Source: an uncultured Acidimicrobiales bacterium (GTDB taxonomy: Bacteria; Actinomycetota; Acidimicrobiia; Acidimicrobiales; UBA10347). Taken from it: 39,673 nucleotides of DNA. The stretch covers positions 1-39,673 of the forward strand of contig CALDYC010000068.1 of the NCBI GenBank assembly GCA_937941245.1. Direction: 5' to 3'. Each line of letters starts with the position of its first letter. Within the stretch, counting starts at the first letter, position 1. A model generated the notes under the pieces. That model had not been told where the DNA came from, made no database searches, and saw only the letters and a program-made list of their open reading frames with translations. The translations under genes and the position numbers were made by a program. Of the stretch, positions 14,891 to 23,480 are shown piece after piece.

Positions 14891-17275
14891 TCAACGAATC
14901 GACACCACGTCGCTATCCGAGAGCGACGTGCGGATATCGACATCGGCGAGCGGAACGACGTCTGGACAGAATCGCAACGAGGCCTGTTCAAGCGCGGCCT
15001 TGACCTCGACCATCACAGCCGAAGCGTCGGTGTCATCGCATTCAACGACAACCGAGTCGTGCACGGTCTGTACCGGCACGGCATTGCCGAACTGCGCGAG
15101 CCGCTGCCGTAGACCTGCATACGCAACCAGCATGATGTCGGCGACGCCTCCTTGAATTGGCGCGTTGCGCCACGCGTTAACCATCGCCCCAATTCGTTCC
15201 CGCGCAGCGCGCGCAAGGAACGGTTCTACGACATCGGCGCCGACCCTTTGGATCGCCGACTCGACGAACAGCTGGCGTTGATCACGGTCGACAAGAACCC
15301 GTTCAATGTCACGGCGCTCGAGCGGAGCGGTCCGAGACGTCAGGCGGATCTCGTGGTCGGCCTCGAACGCCGCTCGAGCGCGAACAATCGAAGCCTCGGG
15401 TGACGCAATCAGCGCTTCGATCGCAGCCAGAAGCACCCGATCGATATGCACGTTGAACTGCTGACGTCGACCGGCAACGGTGCGGCTCGCGAACACGAAC
15501 GGGCTGCCATCGCTGTGCAGCGCCACCGCCGCGTGGTGCCCGAGGATCCAACGAATCGTGGCCGCATCGCGTCCATCGATCGCCGGATCGCTGACGGCGT
15601 CAACCACTTCGTCCGCAGTTGGCCATCGTCGCTGCTCCGACCGGAACTGGCGACGAAATGCGTGCACCGAACCGAACCCGCGAGAGAGCCGCAACGTCTG
15701 CTTCCAGTCGATCTCCGACGATCGCCGTTGGGTGGCTCGAATTTCGGCGATCCGCTCATTGGCCCATTCGTCGGTTCCCGGGTAGGTCGCCCGGTACTGA
15801 CGCAACAGGTCCCGACCCTCGTTCAGACTCGTCGGCGAGCCGTTAGCGGTCAGAGACCGCGCCAGCGCCGCCGCGCCTGTGCCATAGGCAATGCCGAAGT
15901 TGAGTGCCTTAGCGATCTGACGCAGCTCAGCCAGTCTCGCCGGGTCCTCAGATACAAGCGCCGCCGGGTCAAACCGGAACATCGTCGCTGCGGTCGTCGT
16001 GTGCACGTCATCACCGCGTGCGAAGGCGGCGCGAAGGGCCGCGTCGTCGGACACCTGGGCGAGGAAGCGCAGCTCGGCCTGGCTGAGGTCCGCGTGCACG
16101 AACACCCGCTTAGCGTCTGCGGGCCGAACGAAGGGCTTCATCAGTGGTGTGAAATTCTGTGCGTTCGGATTGCGACTTGCTAGCCGGCCAGTATTGGTGC
16201 CGACGACCTGCAGATACTGCGGATGCAAACGGCCGTCATCACCGATGTGATCGCGAATCGACTCGCCATACGTCGACAAGATCTTGGCTGCATTTCGAAA
16301 CGCCAGCAGCGCGGCACTCAGCTCACCGCCGATCTCTCGCAACACCGACGCCGTCACCGAATCGCCGTCGCGCAACAGCCTGGGTGTGCGGTGACGCGAC
16401 GCTGTCCATGCTCGTACCTGGTCAGGCGACCACGTGTTCAACGCGTGTCGAACCTGCTGGTCAGACGCCGGGTTCCAGGTCGGCTCTACGACGTCATCGA
16501 ACAGTGTCCCCTGACCTCCGCCGGTTAGAGCTGCCAACTCAGACAGCGACACCCGGTGCCGGGCCGCGACTGCTGCGAGCTCACCTTCCCACCCTGCCCA
16601 GTCAAAGGGAAGCCCCGATCGTTCCATCTGATCGAGAAATGGGCGAGCCGCATTCTCGATCTCGCAGATCTCATCGAGTCCAGCCTGGGCCACCACAGCC
16701 CGAACCGCATCGCCGACCCACAGTGTCTCGACCGCGTCCGCAGCTGCGTAAGCGATTTGGTCAGATGTCAGGTCATCGTCTCGGGTATAGGACAGCTGGA
16801 CGGTGCCCTTGCCGTCAGCCACCAGCCCGAGGTAGTGCTCAGTCGCCCAAGCCAGGCCATGAAACCAGGTGAACCCGCTTTGCCCTTGATGCACCAGCGC
16901 GTCGGCAAGCTGCACGTCGAACCACACCAAATCAGACGTTGTGTCAGCTGTCGACCACACCGCAGCATCGAGTACCCGAGCATCGAACGATGCGTTCCAC
17001 GCGTCGGCAGTGACACCGGCAAGGACTGGTGCGAGCAGAACCGGGTCAACGTCGCGCGCGTCGACGACAAAGGCACGCTCGCTCTGATCCCGTGCGCGGG
17101 TAGCTACCGACATCACTCGAAGCTCACCCGCCCCGGGCGGGCCAATCGGCACCTCGGTGTCGATCGCAACCCGCTCAGCGGCCGCCAATGCCTGAGCCAG
17201 ATCAGCGATCTGATCAGAAGTGTTGATGAAGGTGACCGGTACCGATGCTGGATCCGGCGGCTGCATCTCAGCCAT
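14891..17275 (-). CDS. Bifunctional 3'-5' exonuclease / family A DNA polymerase
   Basis: 794 residues, PolA-like but without the 5' nuclease domain. The exonuclease is intact: ExoI DTE at 39-41, ExoII NASFD at 94-98, ExoIII YAAAD at 176-180. Polymerase motif A is DLSQAELR (Asp396), the O-helix is RQIAKALNFGIAYG (Arg452, Lys456, Phe460, Tyr464), and motif C is TVHDS (Asp740). In motif C the usual Glu after Asp is Ser. Residues about 545-700, between the O-helix and the NAPIQGGVAD segment, are much longer than in E. coli Pol I. Such proteins exist in many Actinobacteria beside a normal PolA and are presumed to serve repair or damage tolerance. It converges with the nitroreductase gene. Confidence 0.93.
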   Translation of the reverse strand: MAEMQPPDPASVPVTFINTSDQIADLAQALAAAERVAIDTEVPIGPPGAGELRVMSVATRARDQSERAFVVDARDVDPVLLAPVLAGVTADAWNASFDARVLDAAVWSTADTTSDLVWFDVQLADALVHQGQSGFTWFHGLAWATEHYLGLVADGKGTVQLSYTRDDDLTSDQIAYAAADAVETLWVGDAVRAVVAQAGLDEICEIENAARPFLDQMERSGLPFDWAGWEGELAAVAARHRVSLSELAALTGGGQGTLFDDVVEPTWNPASDQQVRHALNTWSPDQVRAWTASRHRTPRLLRDGDSVTASVLREIGGELSAALLAFRNAAKILSTYGESIRDHIGDDGRLHPQYLQVVGTNTGRLASRNPNAQNFTPLMKPFVRPADAKRVFVHADLSQAELRFLAQVSDDAALRAAFARGDDVHTTTAATMFRFDPAALVSEDPARLAELRQIAKALNFGIAYGTGAAALARSLTANGSPTSLNEGRDLLRQYRATYPGTDEWANERIAEIRATQRRSSEIDWKQTLRLSRGFGSVHAFRRQFRSEQRRWPTADEVVDAVSDPAIDGRDAATIRWILGHHAAVALHSDGSPFVFASRTVAGRRQQFNVHIDRVLLAAIEALIASPEASIVRARAAFEADHEIRLTSRTAPLERRDIERVLVDRDQRQLFVESAIQRVGADVVEPFLARAARERIGAMVNAWRNAPIQGGVADIMLVAYAGLRQRLAQFGNAVPVQTVHDSVVVECDDTDASAVMVEVKAALEQASLRFCPDVVPLADVDIRTSLSDSDVVSIR

Positions 17276-17298
17276 GCCTGATCATCGGGATCGACAGA

Positions 17299-17649
17299 TC
17301 AACGCACCGCCAAGAAAATCATGTAGAGCACAACTACACCGAACATCACTGCCGCGGGAATGGCCTTTTTGCCGTCATCGCCTGCTCGGGCGTGTGCCAT
17401 CAACGCGGCGAGCGTGAGCGACGCCAGACCAACGCCAGTAGCGTGTCCGACCCATTCAATCTTCGTCCAGATGAGACCAACGACCACACCGATGGCCCCG
17501 AGGAGCTCGGCGGCCCCGATGAGACGGAACTCGGTACTGGTGTAGCCAAGCCTTTCTCGGGCGCGATCGAGGTCCACAATCTTTGCGACGCCACCACCAG
17601 CGAACACAACAGCGACAACTATTCCGACGATCCAAGCAACGATATTCAC
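17299..17649 (-). CDS. DoxX-like integral membrane protein
   Basis: 116 residues with four hydrophobic segments. The first holds VVFAGGGVAKIVD and the second IGAAELLGAIGVVVG; both patterns are typical of DoxX_2-type proteins. The function of such proteins is poorly defined; some are linked to thiosulfate/quinone or redox stress. Start is GTG at 17649 with a good GGAGG ribosome site 6 nt upstream. It lies upstream of the polymerase on the same strand, 23 bp away, and may be cotranscribed. Confidence 0.82.
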   Translation of the reverse strand: MNIVAWIVGIVVAVVFAGGGVAKIVDLDRARERLGYTSTEFRLIGAAELLGAIGVVVGLIWTKIEWVGHATGVGLASLTLAALMAHARAGDDGKKAIPAAVMFGVVVLYMIFLAVR

Positions 17650-17728
17650 GGTGATCCTCCGGCCTCAGGGCAGCAAATGACCACCGCAACCTAGCCGAGT
17701 GTCCTCGCTCGCCGTCAAAGTCGACCGG

Positions 17729-17734
17729 TACGGT
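17729..17734 (+). promoter_or_regulatory. Putative -10 (TACGGT) of leaderless LLM gene
   Basis: TACGGT ends exactly 6 nt before ATG 17741. No Shine-Dalgarno is seen between them. Sequence-only inference. Confidence 0.35.
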
Positions 17735-17740
17735 GGTTTC

Positions 17741-18751
17741 ATGATCGTCCGGCTCAGTGTCGTTGACCAGTCCCCGATTCCGGCGGGCTACACGGCAGCG
17801 CAGGCCCTGGCCAACACGATCGACCTGGCGCAACGTTGCGAAGCGTTTGGTTACCACCGTTATTGGCTCGCCGAGCACCACAGCAGCAACGCGCTCGCGG
17901 GCTCTGCCCCCGAGATCCTGATCGGTCGAGTTGCCGCTTCAACATCGCACATTCGAGTTGGCTCGGGCGGCGTCATGCTCACCCACTACTCGTCATACAA
18001 GGTGGCTGAACAGTTCGCCATGCTCGAGGCCCTGTTTCCGGGGCGCATCGACCTCGGGCTTGGACGGGCACCGGGTTCGGACCAGGTAACTGCAGCTGCG
18101 CTCGCCAAGGGCCCCGGCGCCTTGTCTGCCGAGCACTACCCCGCGCAGGTCATCGAACTGGCGAACTACCTGCAAGACCGACCCGATCAGAGCGGTCCGT
18201 TCCGTGGTGTTCGGGCAACTCCGACCAACGGCATTCCACCCCAACTGTGGATCCTCGCGTCGAGTAGCGGAAGTGCATCAATCGCCGCTCACCTTGGTCT
18301 GCCGCTGGTATGGGCTGAGTTCATCGCACAACACGACGGAGCACCGATCGTCGATGCCTATCGCCGTGAATTCCAGCCGTCAGAGCTGTGTCCCGAACCG
18401 CGGGTCATGCTGGCGACGACCGCCATCGCCGCCGATACCGAAGAGCACGCTTCGTACCTGGCGACCAGCGTGAAACGATGGCGTCTGCTCGGCCTACAAG
18501 GTCCGATCCCCGAGCCGACCGACGCCGACGCACCACTGACCACGAATCCTCTGCACGTCACCCCGCGGCCAACCAAACCGCTGCTGTCAGGGACAGCCAC
18601 ACACGTGCGCGACGAGCTCGAACAGCTAGCCGAGCGCTACCAGACCGAAGATGTGTTCGTCATCACGATCACCCACGATCATCAGGCTCGGGTTCGAAGC
18701 TACGAGCTGCTGGCGCAAGCGTTCCAGCTCACCAATCGATCTGCAGCATGA
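17741..18751 (+). CDS. LLM-class flavin-dependent oxidoreductase (MsnO8-like)
   Basis: 336 residues of the bacterial luciferase-like TIM-barrel family. The N-terminus (LSVVDQSPIPAG), YHRYWLAEHHSS near residue 45, RVGSGGVMLTHYSSYKVAEQF and the PGRIDLGLGRAPGSD segment are characteristic of the MsnO8 branch. The flavin may be FMN or F420; the sequence alone does not settle it. The ATG at 17741 is preferred over the track start at 17699, because homologous N-termini begin with this strand. Its stop overlaps the rimK-like start by four bases (ATGA), so the two are translationally coupled. No substrate can be named. Confidence 0.88.
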   Translation: MIVRLSVVDQSPIPAGYTAAQALANTIDLAQRCEAFGYHRYWLAEHHSSNALAGSAPEILIGRVAASTSHIRVGSGGVMLTHYSSYKVAEQFAMLEALFPGRIDLGLGRAPGSDQVTAAALAKGPGALSAEHYPAQVIELANYLQDRPDQSGPFRGVRATPTNGIPPQLWILASSSGSASIAAHLGLPLVWAEFIAQHDGAPIVDAYRREFQPSELCPEPRVMLATTAIAADTEEHASYLATSVKRWRLLGLQGPIPEPTDADAPLTTNPLHVTPRPTKPLLSGTATHVRDELEQLAERYQTEDVFVITITHDHQARVRSYELLAQAFQLTNRSAA

Positions 18752-19950
18752 AACTCGGGCTTCTGTCACGAGCTCCGCAGAGCTACAGCAGTCAGCGCTT
18801 GGTCGCTGCCGCCGCGGACAGAGACGTCGAGGTTTCAATCTATGACACTCTTCGATTCGCCATCGACCTCAGTCGAGATGATCCCAAGATCACCTACCGC
18901 GGAATCGACATCGAGTCAGTCGATGCGATCTTGCCTCGCATCGGCGCCACGATCACGTTCTACGGCATCGCCGTCGTCAGGCAGTTTCAGGCAATGGGCG
19001 TCTACACGCCGAACACCTGCGATGCGATTGCGAACAGCCATGACAAGTTGCGGGCGATGCAAATACTGTCGCGACACGAGATTGATGTGCCGGCAACCAC
19101 GTTTGTTCGAGAGCGAGCTGATATCGCCCCAGCCATCAGCCGTGTTGGTGGCGCTCCCGTCATCATCAAGACGCTTGAGGGCACGCAGGGTGTCGGCGTG
19201 ATCCTCGCTCCCGACTTCACGGTCGCAGAGGCAGTGGTCGAAACCCTGCACAGCACCAACCAGAACGTCTTGATTCAGCGGTTCGTTGCCGAGAGCCGAG
19301 GTAGCGACATTCGCGCATTCGTCGTCGGCGAACGCGTTGTTGCCGCCATGCGGCGCACCGCCACCGGCGACGAGTTCCGCTCAGACGTGCAGCGTGGCGG
19401 GACGATCGAGAGCATCGCTTTAACGGCCGAACAGCGAGACGTGGCGTTGCGAGCCGCTCAGGCCATGGGCCTGACCGTGTGCGCAGTTGACATGCTTGAG
19501 AGCGACCACGGTCCGCTGGTGATGGAGGTGAACTCTACACCCGGCCTGCAGGGCATCGAGCAAGCGACAGGTCTCGACGTCGCCGGCGCGATCGTTGATC
19601 ACATCGTGTCAAACGTGTCGTTCCCAGACCTCGACGTCCGACAGCGGTTGGGCAAGGCCGCAGGCTACGGCGTCGCCGAAATCCACGTCGACCAAGGAAC
19701 ATGGATCGAGGGGATCACCCTCGCCGAATCGGGCCTGCGCGGCCGTGACATCACCGTGCTCGTAATCGAAAATGCATCGGGCGTCGTCCCGAACCCACAA
19801 AGTGATCATGTGCTGACCGCCAACGACCGGCTGCTGTGTTTCGGTCGCCTCAATGCCATGCGTGAACTCGCACCCGTCCGCCGCGCCCGCAGGCGTCGCG
19901 TCGCCCAACTACCCGTGGACCCTCTTTCTGTAGATACCGGTCCGGAGTAA
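18748..19950 (+). CDS. rimK: RimK-family alpha-L-glutamate ligase with C-terminal RCK_C (TrkA-C) domain
   Basis: 400 residues. The first 290 closely follow E. coli RimK, an ATP-grasp ligase that adds glutamate to the C-terminus of ribosomal protein S6: MKLGLLSRAPQSYSSQRL, ILPRIGATITFYGIAVVRQF, KTLEGTQGVGVILA (ATP loop), AFVVGERVVAAMRR, FRSDVQRGG, and the Mg-binding LVMEVNSTPGLQGIE. The extra 100 residues include GVAEIHVDQGTWIEGITLAESGLR and LTANDRLLCFGRL, a typical RCK_C/TrkA-C ligand-binding domain, which E. coli RimK lacks. RCK_C domains elsewhere bind small ligands, in some cases cyclic di-AMP, so allosteric control is plausible. S6 is not proven as its target. The ORF-track start at 18388 is a shadow across the LLM gene. 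Confidence 0.9.
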   Translation: MKLGLLSRAPQSYSSQRLVAAAADRDVEVSIYDTLRFAIDLSRDDPKITYRGIDIESVDAILPRIGATITFYGIAVVRQFQAMGVYTPNTCDAIANSHDKLRAMQILSRHEIDVPATTFVRERADIAPAISRVGGAPVIIKTLEGTQGVGVILAPDFTVAEAVVETLHSTNQNVLIQRFVAESRGSDIRAFVVGERVVAAMRRTATGDEFRSDVQRGGTIESIALTAEQRDVALRAAQAMGLTVCAVDMLESDHGPLVMEVNSTPGLQGIEQATGLDVAGAIVDHIVSNVSFPDLDVRQRLGKAAGYGVAEIHVDQGTWIEGITLAESGLRGRDITVLVIENASGVVPNPQSDHVLTANDRLLCFGRLNAMRELAPVRRARRRRVAQLPVDPLSVDTGPE

Positions 19951-19953
19951 CCC

Positions 19954-21117
19954 ATGCCCAAGTCCTCGAACAACGCCAACCCGCGTGCGGCAGCCGACGT
20001 ACCCAAGACCGGGACAAAGTCCTCGGCCAACACCAGAGCGAAGACCGAACCGGCGAAGACCAAACGCTCCAGCGCCACAGGCGCTTCAACGCCGGCTACC
20101 AATCGCCGTCGAGCACCCTTCACCGTCGCTGGCCATCAGGTCACAGCTGGCCGGCGCATGCGGATCGAACTACCGATCGGCAATCTGATGAGTGGAACCC
20201 CGGTTGCGCTGCCGTTGATCGTGGTCCACGGAAAACATGACGGTCCAGTCGTGTGGATGAGTGCAGCGATCCACGGAGACGAGATCTGCGGTGTTGAGAT
20301 CATTCGTCAGGTACTCGATCAAATCAATGCTCCGTCGCTGCACGGCACGATCATCGCCGCGCCGGTTGTCAACGTGCATGGCTTCAACACCAACGACCGG
20401 TATCTGCCCGACCGTCGGGACCTCAACCGGTGCTTCCCTGGTTCGTCCCGTGGCTCGCTTGCGAGCCGCATCGCGAGCCTGTTCATGACCGAGGTCGTCA
20501 GCCGAAGCGACATCGGTATCGATCTGCATACTGGCTCGGATTTGCGAACCAATCTGCCGCAGATTCGTTGCGACATCGACCATGCGCCAACGCTCGCTAT
20601 CGCTCGGGTGTTTGGGGCGCCAATCGTGGTCGATGCTCGGTTACGAGATGGTTCATTGCGCCAGGCCGCTGTCGAGGCTGGCAAGGTCTCACTGCTGTTC
20701 GAAGGCGGCGAAGCATCGCGCTTCGACCCGGCCGCGATTGCGGTGGGCGTCGCCGGTGTCATTCGGTCACTAAATCATCTCGGCCTGACAGACCTGCCGG
20801 TTCCGGTAGCCGATGCGCCACTGTTCTCTCGCCAGACATGGTGGAGCCGGGCATCGCGCAGCGGCATCGTGCATCTCGACGCCCGGCTAGGGGATCAGGT
20901 CACCAAGGGCGACCGTCTTGCGGCGATTTATGACCCGTTCGGCAAGGTACTGGGCGAAGTCAAGTCAAAGTACGACGGTGTTGTCCTCGGCCACACCCAG
21001 GCGCCCTTGGTCAATCGGGGCGACGCAATCTCTCATGTCGCACGCATTATGGCCGAGCCCCCCACGCCCGGGTGGGCGGTGCCGGGCAGCATTGACGGCG
21101 AAGAAGCTGTCAGCTAG
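19954..21117 (+). CDS. Succinylglutamate desuccinylase/aspartoacylase (AstE/AspA)-like metallohydrolase
   Basis: 387 residues, starting 3 bp after rimK with a GGAG ribosome site. Residues 1-56 are a disordered, Lys/Ala/Ser/Thr/Arg-rich basic tail. The catalytic part follows: AAIHGDEICG (zinc His and Glu), DRRDLNRCFPG (substrate Arg and Asn), and GIDLHTG (third zinc ligand). The C-terminal 100 residues form a lipoyl-like barrel (GIVHLDARLGDQVTKGD and onward). The family cleaves N-acyl amino acids or amide bonds at glutamate/aspartate. Next to a glutamate ligase, it may trim or recycle glutamyl groups, which is inference. AstE of arginine catabolism is unlikely, since no ast genes are nearby. 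Confidence 0.85.
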   Translation: MPKSSNNANPRAAADVPKTGTKSSANTRAKTEPAKTKRSSATGASTPATNRRRAPFTVAGHQVTAGRRMRIELPIGNLMSGTPVALPLIVVHGKHDGPVVWMSAAIHGDEICGVEIIRQVLDQINAPSLHGTIIAAPVVNVHGFNTNDRYLPDRRDLNRCFPGSSRGSLASRIASLFMTEVVSRSDIGIDLHTGSDLRTNLPQIRCDIDHAPTLAIARVFGAPIVVDARLRDGSLRQAAVEAGKVSLLFEGGEASRFDPAAIAVGVAGVIRSLNHLGLTDLPVPVADAPLFSRQTWWSRASRSGIVHLDARLGDQVTKGDRLAAIYDPFGKVLGEVKSKYDGVVLGHTQAPLVNRGDAISHVARIMAEPPTPGWAVPGSIDGEEAVS

Positions 21118-21175
21118 CCGACGTCATGCGGTCGCAACCGGCTCGGCACCCAAGCATCGGGCCGCCCATCAACGC

Positions 21176-21550
21176 TCAGGCGAACAACGCAGCCGCAGCC
21201 TGTGAATCGAGATACTCATCGGCACGGGTGATCTGCCCCTGATCGTTGAACCACATCACCACGCAGATGTCGAGTCGGATCTCGTGTCCATCGGGGCGGG
21301 TAAACACCACGTCGTGGATCTCGGTCGCGCTGTCGGTTCCGACGACTCGCCGTGGGTTGTCATAGCGCAGGGTGGTTCCGTCTGCGGTCAAGCGAGCCAG
21401 GCCCGGCACAGCTTCGTCGATGGGAACGTCTCGACCGACCACGTTCTGTCGAATGACCGCGTCGGCTGAGAAGTGGGCGCGAAAGCCCGTCCAGTCACCT
21501 CGCTCCGCGCAGGCAAATACTGCGCTCATCGTTTCTTCGAGAGCTGGCAT
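21176..21550 (-). CDS. SnoaL-like / NTF2-fold protein
   Basis: 124 residues from ATG 21550. The pattern is that of a SnoaL-like cone fold: a helical N-terminus (MPALEETMSAVFACAERGDWTGFRAHFSADAVI), mid strands with DVVFTRPDGHEIRLDICVVMWF and the ending GQITRADEYLDSQAAAALF. Members include isomerases, dehydratases and many proteins of unknown role; none can be assigned here. The track start at 21625 adds a Cys/Arg-rich piece that is probably not translated. It lies just downstream of the DM13 gene (25 bp) on the same strand. Confidence 0.8.
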   Translation of the reverse strand: MPALEETMSAVFACAERGDWTGFRAHFSADAVIRQNVVGRDVPIDEAVPGLARLTADGTTLRYDNPRRVVGTDSATEIHDVVFTRPDGHEIRLDICVVMWFNDQGQITRADEYLDSQAAAALFA

Positions 21551-21575
21551 GGTCGAGGCTCCAATCACAGGCGGA

Positions 21576-22394
21576 TCACAGCGCGTCGAGTGGCGCCGCG
21601 TTGAACGCAACACCGAATCGCACACACCAGATCACGAGGGTGTCATATTCGCCAAGATCAGTGCCGGCCGGAACTTCGTAGTTCTGAGATCCCACGTTTC
21701 CCTTGAGGTCACCGAGGTCAATGAAGTCGTCGTCGAACAGCGAAGGGTCGCCGTCGGCTTCGGCTCCGCGGACCAGGTACACGTTCAGGTCGGGGCCGTT
21801 GTCGATGCTGAAATCGTCTTCGAACCGCACAAACGTCTGCACGCCGTCGGTCAACACGTTGACGGTGCCGACACCTTGATGATCGTGGTTAACGATGCTG
21901 CCGCGGGCGCTGTTGACCACCTGCGGCTCTGGTGGTGCCGTCGGTTCGGGTGTTGGTTGCGGCACCGAAGATGGCTCTGCAGCTGGCGGCGCCGTCACGT
22001 CTGACCCCGACACGAGATCAGAGACCGGGTCCGCTGGCGCCTGGGCAACAGCCGTCTCGTCAGACGCTGGAACCGCGTCGGCGGTGACCACTGTTTCGGG
22101 CTCAGCAGCTGACGAGGTTGCGGCTGGATCTGTGACCACAACCGCAGCTTGGTTCACCGGGTTCGCATCGGCCTCAGTCGCTGGCGCAGCGGCAGCGGCG
22201 AACGGCGATGCTTCGCTCACGGTGTCGTCGATGAACAGCGTATGCACCCCAAAGAAACCGATTGCGACCCACACGAGAGCAGCCAACCCAAGGATCGACC
22301 CAACCCCGACGGCGAGCGAATTGCGTTTGATGAAAGAGATCATGGCGTCGAAACCCGCCATTTGGTCTTGGTATTTCGACCTGGTGATGAACAC
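21576..22394 (-). CDS. Membrane-anchored DM13-domain protein
   Basis: 272 residues in three parts. A cytoplasmic N-terminus leads to one membrane helix at about 27-49. A long Ala/Pro/Thr/Glu-rich linker spans about 55-160. A C-terminal DM13 domain follows (about 163-268): GSIVNHDHQGVGTVNVL, VRFEDDFSIDNGPDLNVYLV, DFIDLGDLKGNVGSQNYEVP and VIWCVRFGVAFNAAPL. DM13 is a small beta fold with one conserved Cys, proposed to take part in extracytoplasmic redox or electron transfer; the Cys is present in VIWC. The start could also be ATG at 22361 (MAGFDAM). The domain should face the outside of the cell. Confidence 0.88.
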   Translation of the reverse strand: MFITRSKYQDQMAGFDAMISFIKRNSLAVGVGSILGLAALVWVAIGFFGVHTLFIDDTVSEASPFAAAAAPATEADANPVNQAAVVVTDPAATSSAAEPETVVTADAVPASDETAVAQAPADPVSDLVSGSDVTAPPAAEPSSVPQPTPEPTAPPEPQVVNSARGSIVNHDHQGVGTVNVLTDGVQTFVRFEDDFSIDNGPDLNVYLVRGAEADGDPSLFDDDFIDLGDLKGNVGSQNYEVPAGTDLGEYDTLVIWCVRFGVAFNAAPLDAL

Positions 22395-22439
22395 GAGCGA
22401 AACACGAGCGCAAGAGCGATGCGTTGGCTCACCGAAACG

Positions 22440-23315
22440 TCACCGCTTGGGTGGGCGCAACATCAGAGCCGGCGTCGACGCCACGTACCGCTGGTAGGCC
22501 GGCTCATCGCCCCAACGCTTGGTGCCTCGTCGTTCAAGCATGGGGATACCGCTGATTCGAGTGATCAGAACAAACACGAACACCGGCGAGATCAAAGTGA
22601 GGTAACGCCAACCTCCCATAGACGGAAGCGCAATCAGCGCAATGCCTACCCAGAGGGTGATCTCGCCGAAGTAGTTGGGGTGTCGTGACCAGGCCCACAG
22701 GCCCGTCGAGATGAATCGCCCCTTGTTCGCCGGGTTCGCCTTAAAGCGGGACTTTTCAGCATCGGCCCGAACCTCGATGCCAAAGCCGATCAGCCAGACC
22801 ACGGCCCCAACGACCGTGAACACGCCAACCGACTGATCTTCGGCTGCCGCGATCGCCGTCCACGCAGCGCATGCAGTGACCGACACCCACAACCCTTGCA
22901 ACGACCACGTCTGCAGAAACAAGAGAAAGTCAACCCGGAGCTTGGCGAACCTTGCGTCTTCGCCACCGTCGGCGAGAATACGCCGGAACAAGAATGACCC
23001 CAGTCGAGCAGCCCAGATCCATATCAGTATCGCCAACAGCCACTGCACGACCTGGTCTGCTCCCGAAAGCACCAACGCCAACCCGGTGACCGCGAAATAG
23101 GTCAAGCTTCCGGTGAGGTCAAAGAACTTTTCGGTGCGGGCAAACCATGCCGGCACAAAGACGATCCAGTTGATGGCGAACGCGGCGATCACACACCAAA
23201 CGATGATCGGCACTCGGCCAGCTCGCAGGCTGCCATCGCTTGCCGCAAGAGCGATCAATCCAGCGACCGCTACGGCAACGATCGAACCGAATAGCGCTGA
23301 TAGACGTGGGTTCAT
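22440..23315 (-). CDS. DUF1295 membrane protein (steroid 5-alpha-reductase-like)
   Basis: 291 residues with about seven membrane helices. The C-terminal third has the signature of DUF1295 and isoprenylcysteine methyltransferase/5-alpha-reductase-type proteins: EVRADAEKSRFKANPANKGRFISTGLWAWSRHPNYFGE, and later ERRGTKRWGDEPAYQRYVASTP. These enzymes use a cofactor at the RHPNYFGE segment, but reaction and substrate are not known for DUF1295. ATG at 23315 gives a hydrophobic first helix. 45 bp separate it from the DM13 gene. Confidence 0.87.
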   Translation of the reverse strand: MNPRLSALFGSIVAVAVAGLIALAASDGSLRAGRVPIIVWCVIAAFAINWIVFVPAWFARTEKFFDLTGSLTYFAVTGLALVLSGADQVVQWLLAILIWIWAARLGSFLFRRILADGGEDARFAKLRVDFLLFLQTWSLQGLWVSVTACAAWTAIAAAEDQSVGVFTVVGAVVWLIGFGIEVRADAEKSRFKANPANKGRFISTGLWAWSRHPNYFGEITLWVGIALIALPSMGGWRYLTLISPVFVFVLITRISGIPMLERRGTKRWGDEPAYQRYVASTPALMLRPPKR

Positions 23316-23411
23316 CTATGCATCTTGTCGCGGTTTGCCGTGCACCGGCCAGCCGAACCTCACACTCGGCACGGCGTCGACGGCGTTCCATCGCGAGTTC
23401 GACAAAAACGA

Positions 23412-23446
23412 CTCAGGAGCGCATGCACAAGGCACACGCTCCTGAG
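23412..23446 (-). terminator. Rho-independent terminator downstream of DUF2853 gene
   Basis: On the minus strand a perfect 10-bp stem CTCAGGAGCG / CGCTCCTGAG with a 15-nt loop is followed by TCGTTTTTGTC. It begins 34 bp after the DUF2853 stop codon. The stem plus T-run is a classic intrinsic terminator. Confidence 0.85.
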
Positions 23447-23480
23447 AATCAGAACTTGATCCCACCGAGGGGAAGCTGAG

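Noticed and set aside
15446-16872. Long plus-strand ORFs (245 and 237 residues) across the polymerase gene
   Set aside because: Arg/Pro-rich antisense shadows of an intact polymerase reading frame with all catalytic motifs.
18388-18747. In-frame N-terminal extension of RimK in the ORF track
   Set aside because: It lies out of frame over the LLM gene, is Arg/Ala-rich, and RimK homology begins exactly at the ATG 18748 that overlaps the LLM stop.
22390-22410. Direct repeat AACACGAGCG twice at the DM13 gene start
   Set aside because: Only two 10-bp copies in a high-GC setting; the spacing does not suggest an operator and half of it lies in coding sequence.
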